NCBI RefSeq assembly: GCF_017352135.1
Contig: NZ_CP071454.1
Location: forward strand, 372,001-436,000
Direction: 5' to 3'
Length of the DNA: 64,000 nt
DNA from: Rhizobium lentis
GTDB taxonomy: Bacteria > Pseudomonadota > Alphaproteobacteria > Rhizobiales > Rhizobiaceae
In this document: one piece after another, positions 18,148 through 27,417 of the stretch
Position numbering within the stretch: position 1 is the stretch's first letter
Layout of the letters: the number at the start of each line of letters is the position of its first letter
Notes under the pieces: generated by a model
Seen by the model: the letters and a program-made list of their open reading frames with translations, nothing else
What the model was told of the DNA's origin: nothing
Databases searched by the model: none
Translations under genes and position numbers: made by a program

Positions 18148-19515
18148 TTAAGCTCTTTCGAAACCGCGCGCCACTTCCCAATCGGTGATGCGGCGGTCGT
18201 ATTCCTCTTGCTCCCATTCGGCAGCGCGGGTGTAATGGTCAATCACCTCGTCGCCGAAGGCTTTGCGCAGCATTGCCGATTCCGTCATCGCAATCGCCGC
18301 CGAACGCAGCGTGCGCGGGATCTCCCGAATGTCCTTGCCGCCATAGGCGTCGCCGACGAAGGGGGCTTCGAGTTCCAGCTTGTTCTCGATCCCGTCGATG
18401 CCGGCGGCGAGCAGCGCTGCGAATGCGAGATAGGGATTGAGATCGGAGCCGCCGACGCGGCATTCGATGCGGATCCCCTTCGTCTCCTCGCCGCAAAGGC
18501 GATAGCCGGCGGTACGGTTGTCCTTGCTCCAGATCGCCTTGGTCGGAGCGAAGGTGCCGGCCATGAAGCGCTTGTAGGAATTGATGTAAGGCGCCAGGAA
18601 ATAGGTGATCTCACTCGCATGGGCGAGAAGTCCGGCAACGTAATTGTGCATCAGCGGCGACATGCCGTATTTGCCGGTATGGTCGAAGAATAGCGGCTTT
18701 TCCTCAAGGCTCCACAGCGACTGGTGGATATGGGAGGAGCTACCGGCGGCATTGTAGTTCCACTTGGCAAGGAAAGTGATGGCTTTGCCCTTCGACCAGG
18801 CAATCTCCTTGCAGCCATTCTTGATGATCGCATGCCGATCGGCCATGGCGAGCGCATCGGCGTAACGCACGTTGATCTCCTCCTGGCCGGCCGAGGCCTC
18901 GCCCTTGGAGTTCTCGACCGGAATGCCGGCACCCTGCAGGCCGGTGCGGATCGCCCGCATCACCTCTTCCTCCTTGGTGGTCTGGAAGATGTGGTAGTCC
19001 TCGTTATAGGCGCTGGCGAGCTTCAGATTGCGGTAGCCCGAAGCATGCGCGGCCTCATAACTCTGGTCGAACAGGAAGAATTCGAGCTCCGAGGCCATAT
19101 AGGCCTTCATGCCCATGTCTTCGAGGCGCTTCACCTGCTTCTTCAGGATCGCGCGTGGCGAATGGGCGACCTCTTCATGAGTGTGATGGTCGAGCACGTC
19201 GCAGAGCACCAGCGCGGTACCCTCGAGCCAGGGAATGCGGCGCAGTGTCGAAAGATCCGGCTTCATCGTATAGTCGCCGTATCCCTTCTCCCAGCTCGTT
19301 GCCTTGTAGCCGGAGACGGTTTCCATCTCTATGTCAGTCGCCTGCAGGTAGTTGCAGCTGTGCGTTTCCTTCCAGGCGCTTTCGACGAAATATTCAGCCT
19401 GGAAGCGCTTACCCATCAGCCGGCCCTGCATGTCCACCTGGCAGGCGAGAACCGTATCGATGCGCCCTTCGGCAACGTCCTTCCTGAGATCGTCGATTGT
19501 GTAGCTGCTGCTCAT
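18148..19515 (-). CDS. Glutamine synthetase family protein (gamma-glutamyl-amine ligase-like)
   Basis: A 455-residue protein of the GS fold. The motif AGSSSHIHQSLW replaces the GSGxHxHxS loop of true glutamine synthetase. NRTAGYRLCGEETKGIRIECRVGGSDLNPY covers the ATP/glutamate-binding arginines. This pattern fits the GlnT/PuuA/IpuC group, which joins glutamate to amines such as putrescine, isopropylamine or ethanolamine. The ATG at 19515 follows AGGCGG. An APC permease gene lies upstream, and ALDH and ADH genes downstream on the same strand. I infer gamma-glutamylation of an imported amine; ammonia is less likely. Confidence 0.9.
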   Translation of the reverse strand: MSSSYTIDDLRKDVAEGRIDTVLACQVDMQGRLMGKRFQAEYFVESAWKETHSCNYLQATDIEMETVSGYKATSWEKGYGDYTMKPDLSTLRRIPWLEGTALVLCDVLDHHTHEEVAHSPRAILKKQVKRLEDMGMKAYMASELEFFLFDQSYEAAHASGYRNLKLASAYNEDYHIFQTTKEEEVMRAIRTGLQGAGIPVENSKGEASAGQEEINVRYADALAMADRHAIIKNGCKEIAWSKGKAITFLAKWNYNAAGSSSHIHQSLWSLEEKPLFFDHTGKYGMSPLMHNYVAGLLAHASEITYFLAPYINSYKRFMAGTFAPTKAIWSKDNRTAGYRLCGEETKGIRIECRVGGSDLNPYLAFAALLAAGIDGIENKLELEAPFVGDAYGGKDIREIPRTLRSAAIAMTESAMLRKAFGDEVIDHYTRAAEWEQEEYDRRITDWEVARGFERA

Positions 19516-19663
19516 GATTGATCCGCCTGAGATTGGAATTGAAGAAAATCGGGGCAACGAAATCGCATACGCTCGGCCGGAACCGTGGCCCGATGCCTTT
19601 TCGTTGAACCGGTGATGGGGCCGCAGGATGCGGCCCCGCCGGTTGAGAGGGAAGCCTCGATGC

Positions 19664-21220
19664 TTAGCGTTCGCCGCTTTCGCCGACGGCCGCCTCGGCT
19701 GCTGCGATTTCGGCCTGGCGCTTCGCCACGTCGGCGCCGATCGGCGGTCCCTTGAAGCGGCGGCTCTCGAAGCCGAACCAGACGATGCCGGTGACCACGA
19801 GGAAGCCGACGGTGATATAGAGCGCCCATTGGTTCGGCGGCTGGATGCCGAGAATGAAGATCAGGATCATCGCTATGATCGACAGCACCGCGAAGAGCTT
19901 GAAGACGCCCTCTCCGAGGTTCCACGGGCCCACCTTGTCCCACTTCGACGTGCCCCAGGCGAAGAGGCCGAGCGTGATCGGTATCGCGAACGAGAAGAAC
20001 AGGAAGATGACCGTGCACGAGACGACGATCGTGTAAACCGGCGTGTCGCCGATCGTAACCAGCGATGAGCCCCAGACGAACAGCACCGACAGGATCGAGC
20101 CCGTCCAGATCGCGGCCACCGGGGTACGGTACTGCGGGCTGACCTTTGACAGCGCCTTGGAGGCCGGCAGGCCGCCGTCACGCGAGAAGGCGAAGATCAT
20201 GCGGGAGACCGAGGTGACGGTCGCAAGGCCGCACAGCCATTGGCTGACGAAGATCGCAAGATATAGGAGATCCTTGACGACCGGGTTCACCTGGCTGTCC
20301 ATCGCCCAGAAGAACACGTTCCAGCCCTGTTTTGCCGCATCGTCCATGTTCGGCAGCATCAGCACGAAGGCGCACAGCATGATATAGCCGAATAGCGCTG
20401 ACCACAGGACCGAGGCCACCATGCCGCGTGGGACGGAATGGGCGGCCTTGACCGTCTCCTCAGACGTATGCGCCGAGGCGTCATAGCCGGTGATGGTGTA
20501 GATCGGCAGCAGCAGGCCGAGAAGGAAGACCCAGGCACCGGAGGTGGACGGCCAGACATTGCCGCCGGCTTCGCCGGAATAGTTGGCGAAGGTGAAGAGG
20601 CGGCCGATTTCATAGGAAGGGGCCGCGATGAGGCAGACGACCGCCAGCGCGATCGAGGTCGCGAAGATCAGATAACCCGAAAAATCGGTCAGCTTCGCGG
20701 TCAATCCGATGCCCATGTGGTTTACCAGCGCCTGCGCACCGGTGATGATGATGAGGAAAATGATCCGCACCGTGATCGTGTCCGTCAGACCGAGATAAGT
20801 GGTGCCGAAGGACCCCATGAAGAAATAATAAGTGCCGACGTTGATGGCGCCGAGCACGGTGACGAGACCGAGCAGGTTGAACCAGGCGGTCAGCCAGCCG
20901 GTGAAGCGGTTGCCGAGGATCGAACCCCAGTGATAGAGGCCGCCGGCCGTCGGATAGGCGGAGCTGATCTGTGCCATGGCGACGGCGAAGACGAGCGAGA
21001 TGAAGCATCCCACAGGCCAGCCGATGCCGATCGCCGCTCCGCCGGCACCGGCGGTCGCCTGCGCCAGCGAATTGATGCCGCCGGAGAGAATGCAGATGAT
21101 GGAAAACGATACGGCGAAATTCGAGAATGAGCTCATTCGCCGTTCGAGTTCCTGGGCATAGCCCATCGAATGCAGGATGTGAACATCCTGCTTCTTGTCC
21201 AATTCGGTATAATCCGACAT
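19664..21220 (-). CDS. APC-family amino acid/amine permease
   Basis: A 518-residue inner-membrane protein with about 12 transmembrane segments and the APC-superfamily (AA_permease_2) pattern. The first helix region MSSFSNFAVSFSIICILSGG and the GGLYHWGSILGNRFTGWLTAW segment resemble GABA/choline/amine permeases (BAT1/UGA4-like). It probably imports the amine used by the neighbouring ligase. The ATG at 21220 follows GGGGGAAG. It is 148 bp upstream of the ligase gene. Confidence 0.92.
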   Translation of the reverse strand: MSDYTELDKKQDVHILHSMGYAQELERRMSSFSNFAVSFSIICILSGGINSLAQATAGAGGAAIGIGWPVGCFISLVFAVAMAQISSAYPTAGGLYHWGSILGNRFTGWLTAWFNLLGLVTVLGAINVGTYYFFMGSFGTTYLGLTDTITVRIIFLIIITGAQALVNHMGIGLTAKLTDFSGYLIFATSIALAVVCLIAAPSYEIGRLFTFANYSGEAGGNVWPSTSGAWVFLLGLLLPIYTITGYDASAHTSEETVKAAHSVPRGMVASVLWSALFGYIMLCAFVLMLPNMDDAAKQGWNVFFWAMDSQVNPVVKDLLYLAIFVSQWLCGLATVTSVSRMIFAFSRDGGLPASKALSKVSPQYRTPVAAIWTGSILSVLFVWGSSLVTIGDTPVYTIVVSCTVIFLFFSFAIPITLGLFAWGTSKWDKVGPWNLGEGVFKLFAVLSIIAMILIFILGIQPPNQWALYITVGFLVVTGIVWFGFESRRFKGPPIGADVAKRQAEIAAAEAAVGESGER

Positions 21221-21337
21221 GACTTCCCCCTGTTGACGATGGCCGCGGGATTGCGGCCTGTTCAGTACCAATTGCCCGCGGCATTTTCGCCATGCGGACG
21301 TCCGCAGATAACTGCTCCCTTAGGTCTTCTTTTTATG

Positions 21338-22108
21338 TCAGGCTTCCAGGCTTTGTTGGAGAAGCCCTGTCAGATAGTCTGCCATGACCCCTTGGCCGCT
21401 ATCGTCTGCGATGAGGTCGTTTCGGACCTCGATCATCACATTGCGCAAGCCGTTCGAAAGCCCGTGCAGGATCAGCGTGTGGGTCACGCCGTCCTCGGGC
21501 CCGTAAGGCTGGTTGCGTTCAGTCCTGTAAAGCGGCGCATCGGCCGCGGCATCAAGCATCCGGTCAGCGAGCCGACTGTCCTCGTCGTGCAATATGCCGA
21601 GTTCGACGGCGCGTTGCCGGCCATGATAGACCGGCGTGAAACTGTGCATCGTTACGATGATGCTGTCCTGTCCCCTCGCCCGCCGGTCGCGGATCAGCCC
21701 CCGAATGGCGTCGTGGAAGGGCACATATAGCGCGTCGGTGCGCGCCAAACGTTCCTCGGCAGTCAGATCCTTGTTGCCCGGAATGGCAAAGATCTCGCTG
21801 GTCTCCGGCATGGCGCCCGGTGAACTTGGCGGCCGGTTGCAGTCGTAGATCAGCCGGGAGAAGCGCTGGTAGACGAGCGTCGCGTCGAGTGCCTGCGACA
21901 TGCCGCGGGCAACCGCGAGCGCACCCGGATCCCAGGCGATGTGGCTTGACAGCGCTTCGTTGGGCAGGCCGAGATCGCCGAAGCGGGCAGGAAGCGTTTT
22001 CGAAGCGTGCTCGCAGACGAGCAACACGGGGCTCCGGCCTTCGATGCGTTCTATCCCGACGCAATCGCCATCCGCTTCGCTGAGGATTTTCGGCCGGGCC
22101 AGCACCAA
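21338..22108 (-). CDS. N-formylglutamate amidohydrolase family protein
   Basis: A 256-residue FGase-family (HutG-type) zinc hydrolase. Landmarks are LLVCEHASKTLP, HIAWDPGALAVA, IYDCNRP, the MHSFTPVYHGR loop and NVMIEVRNDLI. Classical members release formate or ammonia from glutamate derivatives. No other hut gene is present, so within this operon it may hydrolyse a gamma-glutamyl amide product instead, returning glutamate. The start is TTG at 22108 or GTG at 22105; AGGAG lies 8 nt upstream of the TTG. It is the first gene of the reverse-strand run. Confidence 0.9.
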   Translation of the reverse strand: MVLARPKILSEADGDCVGIERIEGRSPVLLVCEHASKTLPARFGDLGLPNEALSSHIAWDPGALAVARGMSQALDATLVYQRFSRLIYDCNRPPSSPGAMPETSEIFAIPGNKDLTAEERLARTDALYVPFHDAIRGLIRDRRARGQDSIIVTMHSFTPVYHGRQRAVELGILHDEDSRLADRMLDAAADAPLYRTERNQPYGPEDGVTHTLILHGLSNGLRNVMIEVRNDLIADDSGQGVMADYLTGLLQQSLEA

Positions 22109-22185
22109 AGGCGCCTCTCCTATCCCTTAATAAAGGCTTTATAAGAAAAGAATTCTTCAGCTTTTGGCGACTGTCAAGCATCCGC

Positions 22186-22201
22186 TGAAAATTTCTTTTC
22201 A
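22186..22201. promoter_or_regulatory. Inverted repeat TGAAAA-TTTC-TTTTCA, candidate RpiR operator
   Basis: A perfect 6-bp inverted repeat with a 4-nt spacer in the 178-bp divergent region between the FGase-like gene and the RpiR regulator gene. Its location suits control of both directions. Assignment to the RpiR protein is inference. Confidence 0.5.
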
Positions 22202-22286
22202 TGACAGTGGTTGACATGGATTGTGACAGCGTTGTTAACTTTGGTCGGGAGAGTGGCGCCAGACCACCCCCGGGGAGCAAAGTCAC

Positions 22287-23159
22287 GTGACCACCGCGTC
22301 GAAGACGGTTTCGGACGTCATACATTCGCATCTTGGCGTATTGACGCGTGCTGAGAAGCAGTTGGCGGAAAGCCTGCTCGACAATTATCCGGTTTCCGGC
22401 CTCGGCAGCATCACCACCATCGCGGAGAACGCTGGCGTTTCCACGCCGACCGTCGTGCGAATGGTGCAGAAGCTGGGCTTCAAGGGCTATCCCGATTTTC
22501 AGGCGCGCCTGCATCAAGAGGTCGAGGCGACGATCTCCAACCCCATCGCCAAGCATGACCGCTGGGCGCAGAACGCGCCGGGCACCCATATCCTCAACCG
22601 CTTCGCCGATGCCATCATGGGCAATCTGCGCCAGACGCTGACCGACCTCGATACCGCAACTTTCGACAGCGTCGCCTCGCTGCTGTCGGACCGCAAGCGC
22701 GGCCTCTATTTCGTCGGCGGCCGCATCACCGGCGCGCTGGCCGAGTATTTCTTCACCCATATGCAGGTCATCCGGCCGGCCACAACACTGCTGTCGTCCA
22801 ATTCCAGCAGCTGGCCGCAATATGCCCTCAACATGAACGCCGGCGACATCCTGATCATCTTCGATATCCGCCGCTATGAGCAGGAAATGGTCAGCCTTGC
22901 CACCGCCGCTCGCAAGCGCGGCGCCGAAATCGTCGTCTTCACCGACCAATGGGCCTCGCCTGCCGCCAAACTCGCCCGGCACGCTTTCCGCGTCCGCATC
23001 GAAGCGCCGTCGGCCTGGGACTCATCGGTCGTCACACTTTTCATCGTCGAGGCTCTGATTGAAGCCGTCCAGAACTCCACCTGGGACGAGACGAAGGAGC
23101 GCATGAAGACGCTTGAAGGGCTGTTCGAGCAGAGCAGGCTTTTCCGCAAACCAGGTTAA
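22287..23159 (+). CDS. MurR/RpiR family transcriptional regulator
   Basis: A 290-residue regulator with an N-terminal RpiR-type HTH (about 15-80; TIAENAGVSTPTVVRMVQKLGFKGYPDFQ) and a C-terminal SIS domain (about 125-260) that normally binds a phosphosugar-like effector. It starts at GTG after GGGGAGC. It is divergent from the FGase/APC/GS/ALDH/ADH run and 190 bp upstream of an ABC operon, so it probably controls one or both. Confidence 0.93.
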   Translation: MTTASKTVSDVIHSHLGVLTRAEKQLAESLLDNYPVSGLGSITTIAENAGVSTPTVVRMVQKLGFKGYPDFQARLHQEVEATISNPIAKHDRWAQNAPGTHILNRFADAIMGNLRQTLTDLDTATFDSVASLLSDRKRGLYFVGGRITGALAEYFFTHMQVIRPATTLLSSNSSSWPQYALNMNAGDILIIFDIRRYEQEMVSLATAARKRGAEIVVFTDQWASPAAKLARHAFRVRIEAPSAWDSSVVTLFIVEALIEAVQNSTWDETKERMKTLEGLFEQSRLFRKPG

Positions 23160-23348
23160 GAGGGCAAGACTAAAAGAGAGGGAAAAACAATCGCGGACTT
23201 GGCGGAAGTGAACGATGCCGTCGCAAATGAAACATCAGCCACAAGCGCCTGCTATTCCGACAAAATTAACGTCATTCAACCGTCACACAAGCTTCATGCA
23301 AGCTGATTAACAGCATCGCCAGACACTGAAAACCGAAGGAGTACAACA

Positions 23349-24452
23349 GTGATCTCTAACATTTCTCGACTCCTGTCGCTTTCTACTGCGATGATCGTGG
23401 CTTCGACCGCGATTGCCGCCGCAGAACCGAGCGCAGAATTGATCGCCGCCGCCAAGAAGGAAGGCACGCTGACCACGATCGCTCTCCCGCACGACTGGTG
23501 CGGCTACGGCGAGGTCATTGCCGGCTTCAAGGCCAAGTACGGCCTCGAGGTCAACGAGCTGAACCCCGATGCCGGCTCGGGCGACGAAATCGAAGCGATC
23601 AAGGCCAACAAGGGCAACACCGGCCCGCAGGCTCCCGACGTCATCGACGTCGGCCTCTCCTTCGGCCCGTCCGCCAAGAAGGACGGTCTGATCCAGCCTT
23701 ACAAGGTCTCCACCTGGGATTCGATCCCGGACACCGCAAAAGATCCGGAAGGCTACTGGTACGGCGACTACTATGGCGTTCTCTCGTTCCTCGTGAATAA
23801 GGATCTCATCAAGGAATCGCCGGCTGACTGGGCCGACCTGAAGAAGAGCGATTACGCAAACAGCGTCGCTCTGGCAGGTGATCCGCGCACCGCCAACCAG
23901 GCTGTTCAGGGCGTTTATGCTGCCGGTCTTTCTGCATCCGGCGGTGACGCTGCCAAGGCGGGCGAAGAAGGCCTGAAGTTCTTCGCCGAGCTGAATAAGG
24001 TCGGCAACTTCGTGCCCGTCGTCGGTAAGGCCGCTCCCTTCGCGCAGGGCTCCACACCAATCATCATAGCCTGGGACTACAACGCATTGTCCTGGGGTGA
24101 AAGCCTGAAGGGCAATCCTCCCTTCGAAGTCGTCGTTCCGAAGACGGGCGTCGTCGCCGGCGTTTATGTCCAGGCGATTTCCGCCTTCGCTCCGCACCCG
24201 AACGCTGCCAAGCTCTGGATGGAATATCTCTATTCCGACGAAGGTCAGCTCGGCTGGCTTAAGGGCTATTGCCATCCGATCCGCTTCAACGATCTTGCCA
24301 AGAACAACAAGATCCCGAAGGAACTGCTCGACAAGCTGCCGCCGGCAGCAGCCTATGAAAAGGCCGTCTTCCCGACACTCGAAGAGCAGGCAGCTGGCAA
24401 GGAGACCATTACCAAGAACTGGGATTCCGTCGTCGGCGCCAACGTTAAGTAA
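23349..24452 (+). CDS. ABC transporter substrate-binding protein (iron/polyamine/aminophosphonate type)
   Basis: A 367-residue extracellular solute-binding protein of the SBP_bac_1/6 class with a signal peptide (about 1-24, AIAA-AE). The body (SAELIAAAKKEGTLTTIALP, VIDVGLSF, GDYYGVLSFLVNK) resembles proteins that bind ferric ions, 2-aminoethylphosphonate or polyamines. The start is GTG after AAGGAG. A terminator-like hairpin separates it from the two permease genes, which would give more binding protein than permease. Confidence 0.88.
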   Translation: MISNISRLLSLSTAMIVASTAIAAAEPSAELIAAAKKEGTLTTIALPHDWCGYGEVIAGFKAKYGLEVNELNPDAGSGDEIEAIKANKGNTGPQAPDVIDVGLSFGPSAKKDGLIQPYKVSTWDSIPDTAKDPEGYWYGDYYGVLSFLVNKDLIKESPADWADLKKSDYANSVALAGDPRTANQAVQGVYAAGLSASGGDAAKAGEEGLKFFAELNKVGNFVPVVGKAAPFAQGSTPIIIAWDYNALSWGESLKGNPPFEVVVPKTGVVAGVYVQAISAFAPHPNAAKLWMEYLYSDEGQLGWLKGYCHPIRFNDLAKNNKIPKELLDKLPPAAAYEKAVFPTLEEQAAGKETITKNWDSVVGANVK

Positions 24453-24464
24453 TATCCGATCCGG

Positions 24465-24494
24465 CCTCCCCGCCCCAAAAGGCGGGGAGGTTTT
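24465..24494 (+). terminator. Attenuating hairpin between binding-protein and permease genes
   Basis: CCTCCCCGCC pairs perfectly with GGCGGGGAGG across a 6-nt loop, followed by TTTTC. Such partial terminators after the binding-protein gene are common in ABC operons. Confidence 0.8.
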
Positions 24495-24524
24495 CTCACT
24501 CCGACGCCCCTGGATGAGCTTTTC

Positions 24525-25418
24525 ATGAGTACCGTTTCAACGCCGATGGTGGGCAGCACCCCCTTGATCAGCAAAGATCGCGTGATCGACTGGCTGGGCA
24601 TTGCGCCCTTCATTATTTTCTCTCTGCTGTTTCTGATCATCCCAACGCTTTATCTTGTGGCGGGCGCGTTCCTGACGCCCGAGGGCGATTTCACGCTGAA
24701 GAATATCGGCGACCTTTTTACGCCATCGATCATGAGCGCCTACTGGATCAGTATCAAGGTCTCGGTGGCCTCCGCTCTTGGCGGCGCGCTGATCGGCTTC
24801 TTCCTGGCCTGGGCCGTCGTGCTCGGCGGACTGCCCGCCTCCGTGCGCTCGACGCTCCTAACCTTCTCCGGCGTCGCCTCGAATTTCGCCGGCGTGCCTC
24901 TTGCCTTCGCCTTCCTGGCGACGCTCGGCCGCACCGGCCTCGTGACGGTTTTCCTGCGGGAATGGTTCGGCTTCAATCTCTATGGCACCGGCTTCAACCT
25001 GCTGTCCTTCTTCGGCCTCACCATCACCTACATGTATTTCCAGATTCCGCTGATGGTGCTGATCCTGACCCCGGCGCTGGATGGAATGAAGAAGGAATGG
25101 CGTGAAGCCTCCGAGATTCTCGGCGCCACCAACCGTCAATATTGGACGATGGTCGCGCTGCCGATCCTCTGGCCGAGCCTGCTCGGCACCACGTTGCTGC
25201 TCTTCGCCAACGCCTTCGGCGCCATTGCGACCGCCTTCGCGCTGACTGGCAGCTCGCTCAACATCGTGCCGATCCTGCTCTACGCGCAGATCCGCGGCGA
25301 CGTTTTGCACAATCCCAACCTCGGTTACGCCATCGCCCTCGGCATGATCGTCATCACAGGCGTGTCCAACATCCTTTACCTCATGCTGCGCATGCGCGCC
25401 GAGAGGTGGCAAAAATGA
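24525..25418 (+). CDS. ABC transporter permease (first of pair)
   Basis: A 297-residue inner-membrane permease with about six transmembrane helices and the BPD_transp_1 EAA loop (EWREASEILGATNRQYWTMVALPILWPSL). It pairs with the next permease, whose ATG overlaps its TGA (ATGA). The pairing belongs to the polyamine/AEP/iron branch of importers. Confidence 0.92.
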   Translation: MSTVSTPMVGSTPLISKDRVIDWLGIAPFIIFSLLFLIIPTLYLVAGAFLTPEGDFTLKNIGDLFTPSIMSAYWISIKVSVASALGGALIGFFLAWAVVLGGLPASVRSTLLTFSGVASNFAGVPLAFAFLATLGRTGLVTVFLREWFGFNLYGTGFNLLSFFGLTITYMYFQIPLMVLILTPALDGMKKEWREASEILGATNRQYWTMVALPILWPSLLGTTLLLFANAFGAIATAFALTGSSLNIVPILLYAQIRGDVLHNPNLGYAIALGMIVITGVSNILYLMLRMRAERWQK

Positions 25419-26203
25419 AAACGCAACGCTTGGGGGCCTGGATCGCGATCATTCTCGGCGCATCCTATTTCATCATCCCGCTGATCGGCACCATCGAGTT
25501 TTCGCTGCGCATGCGCCGCGGTGAATACAGCCTGGATGCCTATGCATCAGTCTTCTCGGACATTCAGTTCCGCGAAACCTTCGGCTACTCCATGCTGATG
25601 GCGTTGCTCACCATCGTCTTCGGCATGCTGCTGGTCGTGCCGACGGCCTATTGGGTGCGGCTGCGCCTGCCGCAGATGCGCCCGGTCGTCGAATTCATCA
25701 CGCTGATGCCGCTCGTCATTCCGGCGATCGTCATCGTCTTCGGCTACCTCAGAATGTACAATTCCTCGTCGTATCTGCCGCTGACGGGTTCGACGACCGG
25801 CACTAACGCCCTGCTGGTCTTCTCCTATATCACGCTGTCGCTGCCCTACATGTACCGCGCCGTCGATACCGCCATGCGCGCCATCGATGTGCGTACGCTG
25901 ACGGAGGCGGCAGAAAGCCTCGGCGCCCGCTGGACGACCATCATGTTCCGCTGCATCTTTCCGAACGTGATGAGCGGCGTGCTGTCCGGCGCCTTCATCA
26001 CGCTTGCGATCGTCATGGGCGAATTCACCTTCGCCGCCCTGCTCAACCGCCCGGCCTTCGGCCCCTACCTGCAGCTCGTCGGCGCCAACAAGGCCTATGA
26101 ACCCTCGGCGCTCGCCGTCATCGCTTTCTCGATCACCTGGCTCAGCATGGGCCTGCTCAACCTCGTTTCTCGCTTCGGCAAAGCCCGCCCGGCAAAGGCT
26201 TAA
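25415..26203 (+). CDS. ABC transporter permease (second of pair)
   Basis: A 262-residue permease with six predicted helices and an EAA loop (TEAAESLGARWTTIMFRCIFPNVMSGV). The ATG at 25415 overlaps the previous stop by 4 bp. The N-terminus (MKTQRLGAWIAIILGASYF) is a first transmembrane helix. It resembles PotC-type subunits. Confidence 0.92.
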   Translation: MKTQRLGAWIAIILGASYFIIPLIGTIEFSLRMRRGEYSLDAYASVFSDIQFRETFGYSMLMALLTIVFGMLLVVPTAYWVRLRLPQMRPVVEFITLMPLVIPAIVIVFGYLRMYNSSSYLPLTGSTTGTNALLVFSYITLSLPYMYRAVDTAMRAIDVRTLTEAAESLGARWTTIMFRCIFPNVMSGVLSGAFITLAIVMGEFTFAALLNRPAFGPYLQLVGANKAYEPSALAVIAFSITWLSMGLLNLVSRFGKARPAKA

Positions 26204-26215
26204 GGTAACCGGCTC

Positions 26216-27277
26216 ATGTCTTTTCTCACACTGAACAACATTCAGAAGTCCTTCGGCCCGGTTCAGGTCGTCAAGAATTTCAACATGAACATCGAGAAGG
26301 GCGAGTTCATCTCCTTCCTCGGGCCGTCCGGCTGCGGCAAGACGACCGTTCTGCGCATGATCGCCGGCTTCGAGACCCCTACCGGCGGCACGTTGACCAT
26401 CAACGGCAAGGATCAGAGCACGCTGAAGCCCAACCAGCGCAATATCGGCATGGTCTTCCAGGCCTATGCCCTGTTCCCGAACATGTCCGTGCATGACAAC
26501 GTCGCCTTCGGCCTCAAGGTCGCCGGCGCGCCGAAGCCCGAAATCGACGCCCGCGTGAAGGAGATGCTCGGCCTGATCAAGCTCGATCATCTGGCCGACC
26601 GCTACCCCTACCAGCTGTCTGGCGGCCAGCAGCAGCGCGTCGCACTTGCCCGCGCGCTCGCCGTCAAGCCGCAGGTGCTGCTGCTCGACGAGCCTCTGTC
26701 GGCGCTCGACGCTAAGATCCGCGTATCGCTGCGCGAGGAAATCCGCCAGATCCAGCAGCAACTCGGTATCACCACCGTCTTTGTCACCCACGACCAGGAA
26801 GAGGCTCTGTCGATCTCCGATCGAATCGTCGTGATGAATGCCGGCAAGGCCGATCAGATCGGCTCGCCCTTCGAGATCTACAACAAGCCGGCCACGCGCT
26901 TCGTTGCTTCCTTTGTCGGCACCTTGAACCTCATCGAAGCCAAGGTCGTCGATCCCGACGCCAACCTCATCCAGATCGGCGATCAGAAGATCACGCTGAA
27001 GCAGTCGGTCGCAGCCCACAAGGCCGGTGAAACCATCTCGCTGGCGCTGCGTCCGGAGGCAGGCTCGCTCTCCGACACCGCCCGAAGCGATACCGCGCTG
27101 ACCGGCCAGGTCGTCTCGGCCCACTTCCTCGGCTCGGTCATCCGCACCCGGATGAATGTCGGCGGCAACGTCATCTCCTTCGACATGTTCAACAGCCCCG
27201 GCGTCACCCCGCCGCAGGCCGGCGAAACCGTGACGCTGCGCTTCATGGCCGCGGATTTGCTGATCATCCGCGATTGA
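26216..27277 (+). CDS. ABC transporter ATP-binding protein (PotA-like)
   Basis: A 353-residue ATPase with Walker A GPSGCGKTT (about 38-46), signature LSGGQQQRVALARAL, Walker B LLLDEPLSALD and a C-terminal TOBE-like regulatory region (about 245-350). It completes the binding protein-permease-permease-ATPase operon. It starts 12 bp after the second permease. Confidence 0.94.
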   Translation: MSFLTLNNIQKSFGPVQVVKNFNMNIEKGEFISFLGPSGCGKTTVLRMIAGFETPTGGTLTINGKDQSTLKPNQRNIGMVFQAYALFPNMSVHDNVAFGLKVAGAPKPEIDARVKEMLGLIKLDHLADRYPYQLSGGQQQRVALARALAVKPQVLLLDEPLSALDAKIRVSLREEIRQIQQQLGITTVFVTHDQEEALSISDRIVVMNAGKADQIGSPFEIYNKPATRFVASFVGTLNLIEAKVVDPDANLIQIGDQKITLKQSVAAHKAGETISLALRPEAGSLSDTARSDTALTGQVVSAHFLGSVIRTRMNVGGNVISFDMFNSPGVTPPQAGETVTLRFMAADLLIIRD

Positions 27278-27300
27278 GTTCACAAGCACCGCTCACGCAA

Positions 27301-27326
27301 AAGGCGCCGCAAAACGGCGCCTTTTT
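27301..27326 (+). terminator. Rho-independent terminator of the 23349-27277 ABC operon
   Basis: AAGGCGCCG pairs with CGGCGCCTT around CAAAA, followed by TTTTG. It lies 23 bp past the ATPase stop. Confidence 0.9.
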
Positions 27327-27382
27327 GTTACTCGGAATGATGCAGGAGACTGCAGCCTTGGGACGAAGGCATGGCCGCGAAT

Positions 27383-27408
27383 CTCTTCTCCCCAGCGGGG
27401 AGAAGGGA
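27383..27408. repeat. Short mosaic-repeat hairpin (CTTCTCCCC/GGGGAGAAG)
   Basis: CTCTTCTCCCC-AGC-GGGGAGAAG is a single hairpin unit of the repeat family also seen at 17989, 31430 and 44760. It lies between convergent operons. Confidence 0.65.
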
Positions 27409-27417
27409 AAGGACACC

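Noticed and set aside
21338..22108. Histidine utilisation (hut) operon
   Set aside because: Only an FGase-like gene is present; hutU, hutH, hutI and hutF are absent and the neighbours fit amine metabolism.
25547..27289. Long - strand frame of 580 codons
   Set aside because: It is antisense to the well-supported permease and ATPase genes; Asp/Gly/Arg/His-rich shadow translation.
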